Assembly: GCA_017302895.1 (NCBI GenBank)
Contig: JAFLBV010000001.1
Coordinates: forward strand, 682,001-746,000
Direction: 5' to 3'
DNA from: Ignavibacteria bacterium
Lineage (GTDB): Bacteria > Bacteroidota > Ignavibacteria > Ignavibacteriales > Ignavibacteriaceae
DNA length: 64,000 nucleotides
Each line of letters starts with the position of its first letter. The first letter of the stretch is position 1. The translations under genes and the position numbers were made by a program. The notes beneath the pieces were generated by a model, which did no database searches, was not told the origin of the DNA, and was given only the letters and a program-made list of their open reading frames with translations. Below, one piece after another: positions 63,844 to 64,000 of the stretch.

Positions 63844-64000
63844 ATTTTACAACCTTTCGGGTATTTATACCAGATGGTAATTATTTTCAAAAAGAATAAA
63901 AACAATAATTTTTGATAAATTAAACTTTAATATAATCATAGACTTCTTTTAAATGAGGGCATAAACGGTTGTAGACCTTTCGGGTATAAAATTTCACATC
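63844..64000. other. Right edge, AT-rich, no gene recognised
   Basis: 157 bases upstream of the desaturase gene, probably its promoter region. No motif or gene is recognised before the window ends. Confidence 0.4.

Overview
The window looks like chromosome, including the replication origin, of a Bacteroidota/Chlorobi-lineage bacterium, most likely an Ignavibacteria-type heterotroph. The evidence: four secreted proteins end in the same type IX secretion (T9SS) sorting domain with an N-Y-P-N-P-F-N-P core; a Bacteroidota-type promoter (TTG, 20 bases, TAAATTTG) precedes rpmH; and pyruvate:ferredoxin oxidoreductase, PEP carboxylase and a surface multiheme cytochrome suggest an anaerobic or facultative life. 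No genus can be assigned from the sequence alone.

Layout. 0.2-8.2 kb: a T9SS-exported beta-propeller protein, MgtE, a lipoprotein, a VirK-like secreted protein and a nine-heme T9SS cytochrome behind a sigma-54 promoter. 8.4-17.9 kb: dCMP deaminase, PEP carboxylase, an orphan Pycsar-TM-like membrane protein, a HAD phosphatase, a phosphoesterase/propeller protein, ProS and a DUF4143 ATPase. 18.0-25.7 kb: OPT transporter, dihydroorotate-dehydrogenase-like protein, NifJ (second sigma-54 promoter) and a DUF1648 protein. 25.7-33 kb: a large T9SS adhesin with a thioester domain, acetyl-CoA synthetase, and a cluster of three tiny membrane proteins with an unexplained structured non-coding element. 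33-42.5 kb: an ATPase-GNAT fusion, a T9SS M1 aminopeptidase, HtpX, a barrel-SppA fusion, and a PiT phosphate transporter with its DUF47 partner.

Origin. dnaA (minus) and rpmH-rnpA-yidC (plus) diverge from an AT-rich region with four DnaA boxes (44.23-44.6 kb). Further DnaA-box-like sites lie in an inverted repeat downstream of dnaA, so the origin may be bipartite. Two parS-like sites lie about 16 kb away, upstream of mnmG.

Right end, 47-64 kb: patatin/BamA-like protein, HslVU, MscL, a DUF6132 protein, Mfd, and the minus-strand run mnmE-DUF559-[GC-rich repeat units]-mnmG-rsmG-murQ-PAP2, then an acyl-ACP desaturase.

Most promising for novelty: (i) two GC-rich units with terminal inverted repeats next to a DUF559 nuclease-like gene translationally coupled to mnmE; (ii) the tiny membrane-protein cluster with its structured element; (iii) sigma-54 promoters on nifJ and on the surface cytochrome; (iv) a thioester adhesin exported by T9SS; (v) octamer and heptamer repeat tracts at gene ends. 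No CRISPR array, tRNA or rRNA gene, or transposase was seen.
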